Source: Numida meleagris
Taxonomy: Eukaryota; Chordata; Aves; Galliformes; Numididae
NCBI RefSeq assembly: GCF_002078875.1
Contig: NC_034420.1
Coordinates: forward strand, 4,959,814-5,023,813
Reading direction: 5' to 3'
Length of the DNA: 64,000 nucleotides
Part shown: positions 48,698 to 61,660 of the stretch, piece by piece
Position numbering within the stretch: the stretch's first letter is position 1
How the letters are laid out: each line of letters starts with the position of its first letter
The notes under the pieces: generated by a model
Database searches by the model: none
The model's input: the letters and a program-made list of their open reading frames with translations, nothing else
Told to the model about the DNA's origin: nothing
Program-made: the position numbers and the translations under genes

Positions 48698-48890
48698 CGA
48701 GTGCGGATCAACAGGCCGCTCGCCCCTCGAGGCCGAGTCGTGCTGCAGCCCAGCCCAACGGCAGCTGGCTGGGGGCTGCTCTGCAGGGCTCTGCGAGCCA
48801 GCAGCGTTCGTGTGGTACAGCATCTTGTACAGTTACTGTGTGAGACACACAGAGAGAGCGGCCCCGGCCCCTGGGCACCACAACTCCTTG
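48698..48890. other. GC-rich patch with CpG dinucleotides
   Basis: About 190 bp with clustered CpGs (GAGTGCGGATC, GGCCGCTCGCCCCTCGAGG, CCGAGTCGTGC, CTGCGAGCC, GTTCGTGTG, AGAGCGGCCCCGGCCCC) in AT-rich surroundings. Open frames exist on several strands and frames, which is a by-product of GC-richness. It could be a weak CpG-island promoter or a conserved element. No TATA box or gene body is evident. Confidence 0.35.
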
Positions 48891-49047
48891 AACCAATGTG
48901 ATGGTGAAAGCAAATGCCTGAGATTACACACACAGGTAGCTGTACTGGGGGCCTACTCATACCTTTGGAAAGATCTTTGTAAAAGACCGTTAACAACATG
49001 GTAAAAAGAAAGTGAAACAGTCTTCATGCTGATACACTTAAAGATAG

Positions 49048-49137
49048 CCAGACGTAGTCACGTGCCCAGACGTAGTCACATGTCACCCCTCCCCCCCCAA
49101 AAAAAAAGATTAAACAACAATAAAGATTAAACAACAA
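49048..49137 (+). repeat. Two adjacent short tandem duplications
   Basis: CCAGACGTAGTCACGTG is followed 18 bp later by CCAGACGTAGTCACATG. After a C/A homopolymer junction, AAAGATTAAACAACAA occurs twice with a 17-bp period (49105 and 49122). They look like recent replication-slippage duplications. Confidence 0.85.
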
Positions 49138-52100
49138 GAAGAGAGTGAATATTTACATACCAAGTCCAATCTCCTTAAATAACCAAGCTGTTTTTTTCTC
49201 TGCAATAACTTACTCTATAATTCCTTTCTCTGTCATTTCAACACGTGTGAAAAGTTCTGTTTTTTTTTCTCTAGTAGTTTACTGTAGAATCATTCATGTT
49301 GTACTTTTAGTGCAGTGTTTTTTAAGGATTTTTATTCTGAGTTATGCTAGTAAACCAAATTGTTGTCAGTACTTGCAAGCTGAAGACATGAGGAAAACAT
49401 TAATTCATGGATCTGTTAGTTAAGAATCACTGCAAAATGCCTTTCATAATCTATCTCTAGAAGTGTTTGAAAATGTTGAATATAGAATTAAATACCTAAA
49501 TTCAGACTAAGTCTTTAGTTTGAAGAAAGATTCCTGTAAGTATTTGTATGACTACTCAGAAAATATATCAAATGCATCTATAGTCCATCAGGGAAATCTT
49601 CAGCACACTGTAGGAGGAGGAAAAGTTTGTACATAGCCATGTGTTTGCAAGCTAAGACCAATAGAGATCTACAGAAAAGGTTTATTTTCAGGTACCGAAA
49701 TACAGAATGCCCAGTGAGATCAGCAGGAAGTGTATCTCTTCGCAATTTTGAAGGAAAAAAGAAATCAAACAGAATTTTCCCCTCTGTATGAGGTAAACTC
49801 TAGAAGTCTGAAGCTGAAATCACTACCAAGTACATCAGACAAGATTAAAGCACATTTGTTTTATAAAATGTAATGGTAACTTCATCAGTATGGAAACAAA
49901 TGGTCAGTTAGGTCCTCATGCCAACACACATAAATGAACACAACCTCAGTTGTTTCTAAAAAGCACATGCTGGATCAACAGTTTGGGCCCCAACAAACAA
50001 AAGAAGCAAAACAAATTAGTAATGTTCCAAAGGAAGACCTGGGGACCTCGCTGAAGGTTACAGAAGTCATCACATCACTAGCAGAGTGAAGATTTTAAAT
50101 CCTACTCATAAACTTGCATTGCCTCAAAGCTATATTTTTCTGTTTGAAAATACCAAATGAAAACCCTGCACACTTTTTCTTTTTTTCCTCTCTTTTTCCC
50201 ATGGAATGGGGAAGGTGCGGACACAAAGTACAGGGATTCATTGCATTACCTACACTTTCAACTGAGTTCTGACTTTTCATATCCCTTGATATGAAAGACT
50301 CAATCATAGTCATTTCTGTCCCCTATGGTAATGGAAATAGTGAAAGTAGACTGCAAAACTAAAACCAAATGAATATCCCATTCTCTTGTGACAAAGCTTT
50401 ATGCAAGAGACTAAGAAATGACTTCTAGAGTATTTGCCTTACTCAGAAAACCTTTCCTGTGGGCACTCAAGTAGAGGCAAAAAGGAAAAAATCTGTCCCA
50501 CAGATAGTTGGTGCTTGTCCTCCAATACTCTTTGCAAATGACTGAAATCCTCAAGATGATCTAATTATGACTGTGGAGTTAGTCTGTGTAAAGAACAGGT
50601 TATAAACAAGCAAGTTCTCTGAAACTGTTCCCCTTTCTCATCTATTTCTTATTTGGATTAAGTATAAGACAGCTATTAAAGAGAACTGCCTTAATTCATT
50701 CAGCTGTCTAGACAATTTACTCTTGAAAGAATCCTCTCATGATGAGCAAATAGACCACACTTGAGCACAGGTTTCTTAGCTCACAGCTGAATTACTTCCT
50801 TGGTGGTTACATTATGAATCTATGTTTCTAAATTTTAAAATCATTGGCCTTCAGAGTTAACATTTGGAGAGCAGGAAAATACAAGCAGTTAAATATCAGC
50901 TTGGTGTCAGTTTATTTATAAATGCTCTTTAGTTAAGGAAGCAGAAAGTTCCTCCGAGTCTTCTAGTAATTCCATTTTTAGGCTACTGTAATTTGGCTAC
51001 AATATGCCTTGTGCCTTCAGGTAAAATAATACTTTTGTTTTACAGAATTATTAATATCCAAGCCCACTTAGTAGCCCTTTCATGTATATAACACACTCAT
51101 TTGAATTATTATGCAGTTGATTTGATAGAAAAAAGCTATTTGACCTTCATAAACAATAGCTATAATTGGATCCTCGATTTATATTTTCTTAGGATTTTAT
51201 AATGCATATATCATCATTAAATTTTTGATTTCACATATTATCAAGAAAGTGACTGTTTCCTAATAAAAAGTTAATAACCCTCAATGACTGACATATACAT
51301 AGCGTCCTATTGTTCAAGTAATGCAATGTGGATTTGACTTGTTGCCAGCCCATCACCACTACAGCATCGCCACTGCAGCCACCTGTAATCCAACCTGCAC
51401 TATAGCTTTTGAAAAATCAGCTTTTGCAGTTCAGTCTAGTACCGTTTCAGCACTGCACATCAGTTAAGGACTGCCCTAATCTACTGATGGACCTGTTCAA
51501 GAGAATTACTAGATACTAGTATATCAGACAAGTGGCTATGCTCTTAATCAAATAAAGAGAAGCTTCCCTGAGGAGGTAAGATCAATTAGATCAGCCAGTC
51601 TCCTGCAACTACAGCCAAAGAGGTTGGAGAGTTTTGGGTGGTAGTGATTTTTTTTTCTCCTTTTTAATTTCTAAGACATGATGCTTTCTGAGGAGGAAGT
51701 TATGGCTGAAGCTCTGCATACAGTTTGGGAACCTATGCAGAGAAGCAGCTTAACTGAATTCCACTCAACCTTATTTTCTGCTTATATATAAACATTAACC
51801 TCCAGAATTTTGAAAAACGCAGAACAAACGGGGAAAATTGCAAGAGTATCCTTTACTTCATGTCAAAAACTTGGGTCAGCAGAGGAGGACCAAGTGTGAA
51901 CACTACTACCTCTGTGTAACCAAGGAATAGTGTATCAATAGTTTCTCAGTATTAGAATGTATATTCCAAACCATAGAATATTCAGCATTAAATCTATCAA
52001 TTTAAATTTGAATTGACACTTCAATTTGACCTAGGATTTTCCCAAAAGGTAAAAACAAACCACAAAAATAAAAATGCAGCCTAGCTATCTAGACATTGCT

Positions 52101-55100
52101 TAAGTTACACACAGAACAAACCTGTGAACCAGTGTGAATCTGATGTTCTGAAAGTGTAAGTAATTAAATAACCTCATTGGAAAAAAAAAAGAAAAAAAAG
52201 GAAAAGTCTCAGCAAAGAAAGATAAATCTGATAAAGCCGATTTTTAAAATCTTCCATTTCTAATAAAGCGCTATTAGAATTCTAGGCAAAGCACTTTGAA
52301 AAGTGTGATATTTATTTTGATAACATCACTTTGTATGTCTATTTAGGAAATATTCCCCAATATTCATTTGCCAAAGCTATGTGATATGGGCATAAACAAA
52401 TACATTATATTGTAGAAGCTGAGATAGTGTCTGTCTGTCCATCTACAATAGAATTCACTTATTGCTTATTCAATATAAAGCTAGCTTCTATGATTTGGCA
52501 CATCTTTATTCAGAAAGATGGGCTGATTGCTGACAACTTTGATACAATAAAGACTGCTGCAGCATTACTGGAAGAAAGTCATTTGATAAATGTGTATTTT
52601 CCATTTTGCTTAAAAGGAATCTATTATAAGTGCAGCTGCTTTCCGAATGAAATTAATGCCGAAGTGAAGCTTCGTATTACAAAGTAAAATGGGACTCGCT
52701 CTCTAATATTAGACTGAAAGGCATTGTAATGCAGCAGGAGGATTGAACTTCGACTCCTTCAAGAACATTGATTCATATAACAAAAAGGGGGAAAAAGGCT
52801 TTAAAAATGCTAACATCCTCTTTTCAAAGCCTAGCAAAGCTGCTGTCCAGAAAACAGAATAGCAAATATAGGTTGTGTGCGTTTCCTAAGAAGATCCACC
52901 CTAAGGAATACCAGAAGGAAGTCACATAATAAAATTCTCAAGATTGTTTTGAACTTTTTGAAAGATACTGAAATACACAACTGGGAGGAGAATATCTCAC
53001 ACTTTTTCCGGTCAGTGGTGGTATACACTGCTTATTTAAATAGGTTTTAAGCAAACTACATACTGCTGGATTACAGCTACGCTTTATCAGTCTTTTGTAA
53101 TTAAAACGTCATTTGTGCTATGTTACCCCATCCTTTTCAAGATTTCAAGAATATTCTTTTTCAACACTGGCTCTCAATGTGAATGTTTGTAATTTCTATC
53201 TAAGGTGTGTTTCTGCCTCTGAGACAGGCAGAAAACAGGGAAAGCAAAGGTTATGGCTGCGATGTGGGCACCATGCTTGCAAGGACATCTCCTAATGAGT
53301 CTCACCACCCACACCCAATAGGACTGCTCCCTTTGTGATCCAATGACCACTTTCATTGTTAGAGAAGCTGCAGTGAGCCTGTGATGAGAGGACAAGTACA
53401 CGTAAGCCCGGAGGCTTGTGGTCAGGGCTTGCATGAAAAACACGTAAAAGGATCACGTCAGGGAACAGCAGAACATCTCTAGCTTGGCTACATCACAGAT
53501 GAGCACAATTTTTAAAATTATTTGTTTTTTTTTTTCAACTTTATAACATGAGAACCTGTTTGACCAGAAGTTTTATCAACAGGGGGTACATGGTATTGAA
53601 AAAAAAATCCACTGTAAAAAATCTGTATCTTCTAGATTACAAATTGTGCTAATTAAACCAGTTTATTTGTTGATTGTGAAGGCTCCCTTCAAAATAAACT
53701 CAGAAAAAGGCAAAGGACTGCAGAGTCAGAAACAAGTCAGGAACACTTTAAAGGATAGGGAAGAAAAACAACAGCACATCGGTAAAAACAAGGCAGGAAG
53801 AAAACTCTATGTCCTACTTTATCTATGTATTTGGTACTTCTGGAAGCTGTGTTCAGATTTGAGATTTCAGTTTCTCCTAAAGAAATAAACTCTAAATGTC
53901 AAACTGATATCTGGATTTGGGCTCAGGTTTTAGACCCTCATCATAAGAGAAAATTAGAAGTGTTCTGATTCAAAGGTCTAATATGAGCAAATTTCTATTC
54001 TTTGACAGTAATGTTTGAAAGCTTTTCCTCCTTATCTGTTTTCCTTAATACATGAAGGCAAGATAATCTGGATCATTTTTTCCATTCCAGCATTAAAATA
54101 TACTCCAAATGTTATATTCCAACCCTTTCTTTTCTCTTCTCAGTTCTCAGAATTATTTTCCTAAGCCATTCAGAAACTGGAGTAGTGTAACATTTCCTCA
54201 GTCTGTTCCATCATAATTTCCTGTTTACCAATAAAGTCATCATTAGGAACTTTTGAGAAATGCAGATATGATTCTCGCCTCTGCACATTCTTGCTTTTTG
54301 TATCTGTAAAGTAGTTTGGGAGAGTGCAAAAGTGTTTTAAAAGGATAGTCAGTATTTTCTCCTTATTTTGCAAGAGAAAAAACTGTCATATACCGTCAAA
54401 CAGTCCCTCCTCCTTACAGACTTGTTTGTAAGATCACAAGTCCCACTGCTGCAACCTCTTTCCAAATGTTATCTTTTGTTTCCCTGCTTTCTTTGTGTTT
54501 GCTTTTGCAATAGTCTGTACTTTCCCGCTGGATAGCTGGCTAACTCATTTCTAATATTTAAACGTTTTAGGTTTGCTCTCATCATGACCCCAATACAGTG
54601 CATTTCCACTACACTCAAAGGAGATGAATAGCAAGCCTACCAGATAAATGGCCACAGACTCACAGCCTTCAAGAGACTTATTCACTGGAGTAACAATATT
54701 AGCCTGCAAGGGCACTTTCAAAAGCTTTTCATGTTTTTCTACGTTCTCGTTTCCAATCTCTGTCATTACTGCGTTTCGCTGCTTTCCGACAGTTAGGGCT
54801 TTTGGATACTACCAGCTTAGGAAAAATTCATATTTATGACCTTGAACTGAAAAACTTCCTAATGCACTTTGGCCACAAGGAACATTCCTTCCATCTCACA
54901 ACTCAAATAACGTTCAAATTCATTTCCTTCCCTCTTCAGCTTATTCATTCTATGTGCTTACATTTTAGTCCCAGTGGCTGCATACAAGTACAAGACAGTG
55001 ACAGGGCTGCAGAAAATATAAGACTACTGTTGCAGTCACTGGTGGCTCTTTTTAATGGCACCATATTCTGTTCCATCCAAACCAAATTAAAGAGTTCTCC

Positions 55101-56050
55101 ATCCCAATTTGCAGCCCTATAATTTGTAGCCCAGTGACTCTCTGTTACATGCGTCTGATTCTATTCTTGATCTTAGTAGTCACAAGTTGTACATACCCAG
55201 TATAAAATGTACTTTATACTCTTTTGCTGTACTTCACTCTTCCCCCAGTAGATGTACATGTGAAGATCACAGTAACACACAGCCAAAAACCCAATAAAAA
55301 TTAATAGAAGTTCTGTAGTTCAATTAACATTGAGTCTCTATCACTACACAAGACTAATTTAGATCAAAAGCACAGATATGCATTTCTGTAATATTTGCCA
55401 GGGTTCACAACACAACAGTATACCCAGACTTACGATTTCATTTTGGCTATGAAAGAACAGATGAAATCTGAATCGATACTAAACTGCTGCCACAAAACAA
55501 ATACCTAGAAAGCAAGGACATCTGGCCTGACATGGTATCTGGTTAGAGGCTATTCAACATAAAAACAAAGATGCAACAGAAAAAGCAAGAAACTGCACCT
55601 AGATACACAGACTCTTAGAAAAAGGAGATAATGAATACGATAGCAAAGATCAGAACTCCTGGATCCCTGAATAATGCGCCACTAAAGGAACCATTAGAGT
55701 GCTGAAGAACAGGTAAGAATTGGGTAAAGTCTCATGGGAATGACTGATTTTATTGCTGTGGCTTGTGGGGCTAAGCAAAATTCATGAGATATTTCAAGCA
55801 GTTTACATGAACATGCAAAGGAATGCCTAAAGACAGGATCAAGGTGGACTGGGGAGAAAAAAGCATGGGAAAAAGTGAGAAGAGGTTCGATGTAAGAAAA
55901 ATGCTGGTTGCATACAAACAAGCTGCTTGTGAGCATATTTATCTTGCCTATCTCTATCTTTGATGACTGCAGTCTCACAAAACTGTTTTCTGTGTGACTG
56001 CTCCCTTCTGTGTGATTTGTTAGTAAACTTCAGGCTCTGCTAGTCAGTAC

Positions 56051-56264
56051 ACAGGAAACCAGAACCTGGAAAGACTTAAGGCTGGGCTTGGAGACTGGAT
56101 AAATAGGGCTCAGATTCTGCATATTATTTGATGTAGGGCCCAAGGCACCCATAGCTATGAGAACTTCAATGGGCTGCAGTAGTTGGTGAGCAGGAGGAGA
56201 TCAGAGCCTGGAAAAATCCAAGGCTGGAGATGGAGGGGCCAAGTATCAAGGCATCAGTTCTGCA
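56051..56264 (+). repeat. Diverged duplication of a ~72-bp unit
   Basis: The block at 56051-56122 (CCAGAACCTGGAAAGACTTA, AGGCTGGGCTTGGAGA, CAGATTCTGCAT) recurs in diverged form at 56191-56264 (TCAGAGCCTGGAAAAATCCA, AGGCTGGAGATGGAG, CAGTTCTGCAT), about 140 bp downstream in the same orientation. It suggests an old local duplication with drift. No gene is involved that I can see. Confidence 0.6.
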
Positions 56265-56323
56265 TGGTCTTCCAGCTTAGTCTAGCAAATGTGACAGGAA
56301 CTGCAAATCAAGAGACTGAGGGC

Positions 56324-56460
56324 CAGACAGACAGACAGACAGACAGGTAGACACATAGATGTGTGCGCGTGTGCATGTAAATACAAACATACATATGAGC
56401 GTGTGTATGTGTACATATATATACACACACTATATACTCTACACACACACTATATACTCA
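56324..56460 (+). repeat. Compound microsatellite (CAGA)n, (TG)n, (CA/TA)n
   Basis: (CAGA)n of nearly six units at 56324-56346 passes into interrupted TG/TA sequence, then two tandem copies of a 20-bp ACACACACTATATACTC unit (to 56460). It is simple sequence with several slippage layers. Confidence 0.9.
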
Positions 56461-58266
56461 ACTTCCTAACCATTTACAGACAGCGAGCAGTCTGTGACTG
56501 TGTTGTTCTCGTCCATGTACGTGGTGCTACCAAACGCAGTGTTCTATGTTGATTTCTGTATCTGATCATGTGAATTGTGTCTGTGTGCGTGCACACTCGC
56601 ACATGCACCTTCTGGGAATTCACACACAGCCTCACTACAGGCACAGCCTGCAAATGGAAGGAGACCAAAACAAATTGCGAATAAGAAATCCAGGCTCCCA
56701 CAAAAGCCTCAGCCAATTTTGGATCTTTGCTACAGCGTAAATAGGCAGTAACTTCATGCATTTATATGAAAAGGCAAGAGCCTGTTTACATTACTGCAGC
56801 AGGTTCCAGGTCTTTCCTTCATTGCCACTTTTTTCTAACCACATGACTGTAAGGTTCAGCCTTGCCTGTTTGTTAATTCATTTTACATCTTCTGTGTTCA
56901 GCAATTCTAACAAGATGAAGAGGATATAAAACAATCATGCTATGAAATTAATCCCTTTGTTCCAAAGATGGCAATCAAAACACATTCAGTTGATGAGGCT
57001 ATAACTAGAAAACTGGAATTACCTACTCTTGGAGTCTGTGCCAGGTATAACATAATACAAAATCATAACAATTATTACAAAGAATTTAAAAAAGAACCAC
57101 ATGTACCATAGCATTAGTATAACTCAATTACTGTTCCACAGTCCAAACTGTTGGAACACAACAGCTTTAACTGCCTTACAGCTGACTACTACCAACTTTC
57201 AAACTATTATTTTACACAGTCAACAGATCCTTTTAAGAATGGAGAAAAACAAAACTCAAAACTTAGAGAATCTAACTCCAAAATGTTTATTCACAGTAAC
57301 GGTTGAGTTTCCCTTACTCTCTGAAAGCACATTTAAATTTATCAAGCCCTTCGCTATATTTGTGTTGTCAATATTGCAAAGCCATGTAGCAAGAATGTTA
57401 CCCAGTTTCCTCCAAAATTCTTTACTTGTTATTTCCTTCTCTACTGTTGTTTCATAAACCAAGAATATGAATTACAAAAATAAATGGAATAACAGGTTAT
57501 TTTAGCCACTTATCTGAAATCGCGATAGCAACGGGAGCACTTTGGCAGGTGCTGTCAGGAAGACTTTGGTCCTGCCTCACTGCATGGCACACTGATGTCT
57601 GAGAGGGCAGGACGTAACCTGGCTGCAGCCCCACATCTCTGCTCCGCAGGTCTGGCTGTTTCTCAGACACTGGAGATGAGCAGTTCCTGCATAGCTATGT
57701 ATTAATAATGGCAATGACTTAGCCATCTAGAGACAACTGCTATTTCATCTCTCTGTTGGGACAAATACTGTAAAAGTGGAGGTTTCTGAGACAAGGTTAT
57801 AAAGTTGATGAAATACAGTGTACAGGCAACCCCTTTTTCCTTTACTACTGATTTATCTGACTTTCTCTTGGAAATCTTGCAAGTAAAATAGCATTTGTAG
57901 ATGAGAGTAGCACGTTTAGAGTAGCTGTTAGTCCAAACTCAGAGTAATCTTTAGCAAGCAAGCATGCCAGCAATGCAGTCCTCAGGATGGGAGAGTTCTG
58001 CTCTTTTTCTAGTTCCAAAACTAACGGGAGTTACCTGACAGAACCCACGTGCAAAGCCTTAGCTCTGGGCTGCTCTTTGGAGCTTCTCCCATATGCTCAG
58101 GCTCCGACAGCTTCCATCTTTATCTGTTTCTTTATCACTTCAGCTATCAACCATCTGTGGGTACATATATCCCACGTAACACCCCATGGAAATCCTGCTA
58201 TGAAGAAATTGCCGCTACAAATTGACTCACAAATGTCATTATTCTACCTTATACAAGACTACAATT

Positions 58267-58286
58267 AAAAAAAAAAAAAAAAAAAA
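58267..58286 (+). repeat. Poly-A run (20 A)
   Basis: Twenty consecutive A, with no retroposon body recognised upstream. Confidence 0.95.
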
Positions 58287-59519
58287 GTGAAGGAAAGAGC
58301 AGAGCAGCAACAGAAATGAAAACAGCAGCACCCTACAAGAGCTGATATGGTAAACATTTATCTGGACAGCCTCTGCTCTGCTGTTTCCTTCCAGCTCTTC
58401 TGGGGCGTGATAATCAATACCTTCCTTCATCCTTTCTGGTATTTTGCCTTAAATACAATAGCATCTTCAGGGAGAGGATATAAGTAGCTATTTGACTCAA
58501 AAATAATTTGTAAGCTAAATATATTTAGAAGTGCCTTTCTTCCTGTGAGATGCCTTTCCAGGAGAAAGATGCAAAGAGCAATGTGATAAAAAAAAAAAAT
58601 GACAACACAGCAGCCATACCAAGTCTTTGTAGTGTGAGGCATCTGTAAAGGAGAGAGCTGCACGCACGTGCATGCACACGTGCTCACACAGAGTTTCAGG
58701 GCTTAGAAAAGGAGTTGGTTTGGCAATGCTACGTTCAGTAGAAACCTACACGAGAGTGAAAGCATCTCTGCAATGCTCCTCTGCAACAGGCACATCTCCA
58801 ACTGTGATGGTGATTCAAGCCACCAGATCTAATGAGTTTTGACTTTTCTCTCTGAAAATGATGAGACCAAAGAGGGAAGGTATGGCTGGTGGAGAGTCGG
58901 AACAGGGACAAAGGCACCCATGGAAGCCAGCAGAGACTTGGAGCCACTCTGGACAAGTACCAGAAACTTCTCTCCTCCTGATCACCTCATGACTTTCCTA
59001 ATTCAGATCAAATTTGAATAAGTAAACTGCAGGTAAAAGAGTACTAGCTTCATTGTTGTTCCTTTAGGTCAGGTTACGTGACTACATAATGTTACCCTTG
59101 TACTAAGCTTCAATATGGCTAAGAAAGTGAGGGACCCCAAAGTTTCCTGATTGTTTGCTTTTAAGATAAATTACGTCTACAGGAATTATAAATGTAGCAC
59201 CATTTTTATTGTGAATTCTGACAAAGTTGCTTGAAAGAAGGCAAAGGTATTTCATAAACTAAAAATCTTTCCCTTTCTCAATAATGCAATGACATCCCAT
59301 ACCTCAATATCAGTAACAGATGTGAACAGTGGAAATGCATATTTAGGATATTACTAATATACACAAATAAATACAACCACACTCGGGTATAAAATGACTA
59401 GCATCGTGTCTCAAGACTGATCTCTAGAGCCATTTATGGGTGTACAAAGCTTTTCTGAGCCTGATCTTATTAGGCATCTTTCCCTTCCATAAATGGACCA
59501 AGAAAACTTGTGTATATAT

Positions 59520-59632
59520 CTATTAATTGGTATATATAAATATATATATCAGTTTAAAAGGTACTTATATACCTAGTTTAATAGGTATAATACCTACTAA
59601 TAGATATAATATGATTTATATTATACCTAGAC
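59520..59632. repeat. AT-rich low-complexity segment with inverted repeats
   Basis: TATATA-rich sequence containing TAGGTATAATA (about 59582-59592) and its inverted complement TATTATACCTA (about 59619-59629), so a hairpin with an 11-bp stem is possible. Confidence 0.65.
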
Positions 59633-61351
59633 AGCCCCTGGCTCCTGAAGTAACTGTGACAGTTGGGCATCTCTGTGCTATATCCCTGTCACTGCTGGGC
59701 CACAGCTGCCTGTGCTAGGGCACTGCCTCAGGGCTGCCTCACCCGAGCGTGGCCGCAGGTCCACCCAGCATCACGTCGGGGGAACAGAGAAGGTAATTTA
59801 GAAACGTCTACTTTTTACTTTGTTTTTGCTACTTTTCTTTCTATTCTTACCCTCTTCTCTTTGATTCTAAGCAGTATGTGTTGCAAGCTGGCTGCCCACA
59901 GCAGAGACCAAAGGGAAATCTGGACCTAGACGCCACAGCATTAAGGTCAGTGAAGATGATGAGCTCAGTAGCTTTTACTGGAGACACTCTCATACATCAC
60001 CCAGATCTGCATGAGTAAATTCACAGTGAGAAATGGAATGCTTCGTTCCCTCTGTGCTTTCTATTTTAAGTGTTATTTTCAAACTACGAAACAATAATAA
60101 ACAGAAGTCAAAGTCCAGCAGTCTTTGCTTACTCCTATTCACTAAATATTGGTTTTCATTGTTTCTTACTTCTATGTTCTTAATAAATATGATTTCATTA
60201 ATCCCCTGAATTTTGGATTTAATGAGTTGTAGAGAAATCAAGGGTCAGCAAAAGGGGCCCAGATACTCACGGGACACACAAAATTATTTATTAAAATTGT
60301 TTTAGACATTTGTCGTTTAGGGTTCTGATTAAGAAAGAAATGAGCTTTCAACAATGTTTCTTGAAGTCTAATGTAACGTGGGAAATGTATACTAGCTTCT
60401 TCTGTGATAATCATGGTATGAATGTGCACAGTAAATTAGCTAACAGAACAAAATCTTTCATGAGAGCCCTAAGAAAAGATTTGATTATACCGTCAAATAC
60501 ACCTGGCTAGGTAATTACACTGTTGTGCAGTCTGTGCTTTAGCATTTACAGACACAATATCAACTGCTAACAGTGCACGTTTCCCTTTGGTATGCTAGGG
60601 CTTTTTTTCTGACTGCGAAACACTAAGCAGAACTGGGTGTCTCAAGGATTTATTGTGCCTTGACAAGATGTAACTGAAACTGATTGAGAGCTTCCTCACG
60701 CTGGGACAGCGCTCCGAAGGAGCTGCGAGGCTAGGCAGGGGTGAGTGCTGGGGGAGCTACACCTCCTTACTTCTCTTCAATAATTTCATCTGCTATGATC
60801 CTCAATCTGCATTTTCATGAGTTTTCAGTACAGTTATGGAATCCAAATTGAAATAATCTATCTGCCTGGTAAGCACCAACCAGCTAATTGCATAACCTGC
60901 TGGAACAGAAGTGAACGGGAAACGGCTTTGAGCTGCCCCACAGCTCAACATGCAAAAAGAAGGCAGCAAAAAGGCAGGCACGGATGTGACAGCTGATCAG
61001 TCACTGCAGCGCTGGCTGAGCACTAAGAACCAACAGCAGCAGACAACGTGCTAACCCCCCAGACTACACCTAGCACGTTACTTTCCCTCTAATACTTTAT
61101 TAGCAAATTACAATACTGTTAATAATATTGTGGAAAAAACACATGTAGGTGATGTGATGCAGATAAATTATCCTCTTTTGACCATGGTAATTAAAGGGTG
61201 ATATTCCCCTTTTCCACAAACACAATTTTGTACTTAGATTTACACTACGATAATTTTTTATTTTTCTCCTGTAAAATGATTTTCAGCTTTTAAAAAAATT
61301 TAAGCAGATTCATGCAGTCTGCAAAGGCCAAAGAGATCTGAATCTGAATGC

Positions 61352-61381
61352 TCTTTTTCTTTTTTTCTTTTTTTTTTTTTT
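61352..61381 (+). repeat. T-rich pyrimidine tract
   Basis: CTTTTTCTTTTTTTC followed by a long T run. Confidence 0.9.
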
Positions 61382-61614
61382 CCATACTGTTGACCTTCAG
61401 GGTTACGATAAAAGTCAGTCTCCATGATGATATTCATAGATGACTTTTTAAAGGTAACTTTGTTCGTTGTGACAGAAAGATACAGTAGTTTGAATACAAA
61501 CTGCACCAGTGAAGAACGAGGACAAATACCTCCCTGAGGAAAATGGGCCTGATCCAAGGTCCGGTGAATTAATTAGCATCAACGTTGTATTTGCCCTAAG
61601 GGGCTAAAGCCTCT

Positions 61615-61660
61615 CTTTTATTTTTCCTTTTCTTTTTTTTTTTATTTTTTATTTTATTTT
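61615..61660 (+). repeat. T-rich low-complexity tract
   Basis: Runs of T interrupted by single A or C (CTTTTATTTTTCC, then T and TTTTA units). Confidence 0.88.

Larger units (their letters stand above)
46217..56320. other. Unique non-coding DNA with short tandem repeats
   Basis: Ten kilobases with no recognised gene or transposon. Marked sub-features are (GTT)n and (CT)n runs near 48.3-48.6 kb, a CpG-containing patch at 48698-48890, two short tandem duplications at 49048-49137 and a diverged duplication at 56051-56264. A GC-richer segment at 46640-46830 has open frames on both strands but no protein-family features. Confidence 0.6.

Noticed and set aside
48631..48999. 122-codon minus-strand frame with several overlapping frames
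   Set aside because: It coincides with the CpG-rich patch. Open frames in four or more registers at once are a composition effect.
56570..56610. Alternating purine-pyrimidine (Z-DNA-like) GTGTGCGTGCACAC
   Set aside because: It is a short extension of the neighbouring compound microsatellite; no separate signal.
57101..57457. 118-codon plus-strand open frame
   Set aside because: It is Thr/Leu/Ser-rich with no domain and no splice context; probably chance.
58267..58286. Poly-A run considered as the tail of a processed pseudogene
   Set aside because: No coding or UTR-like body is recognisable in the upstream several hundred bases and no target duplication is visible.
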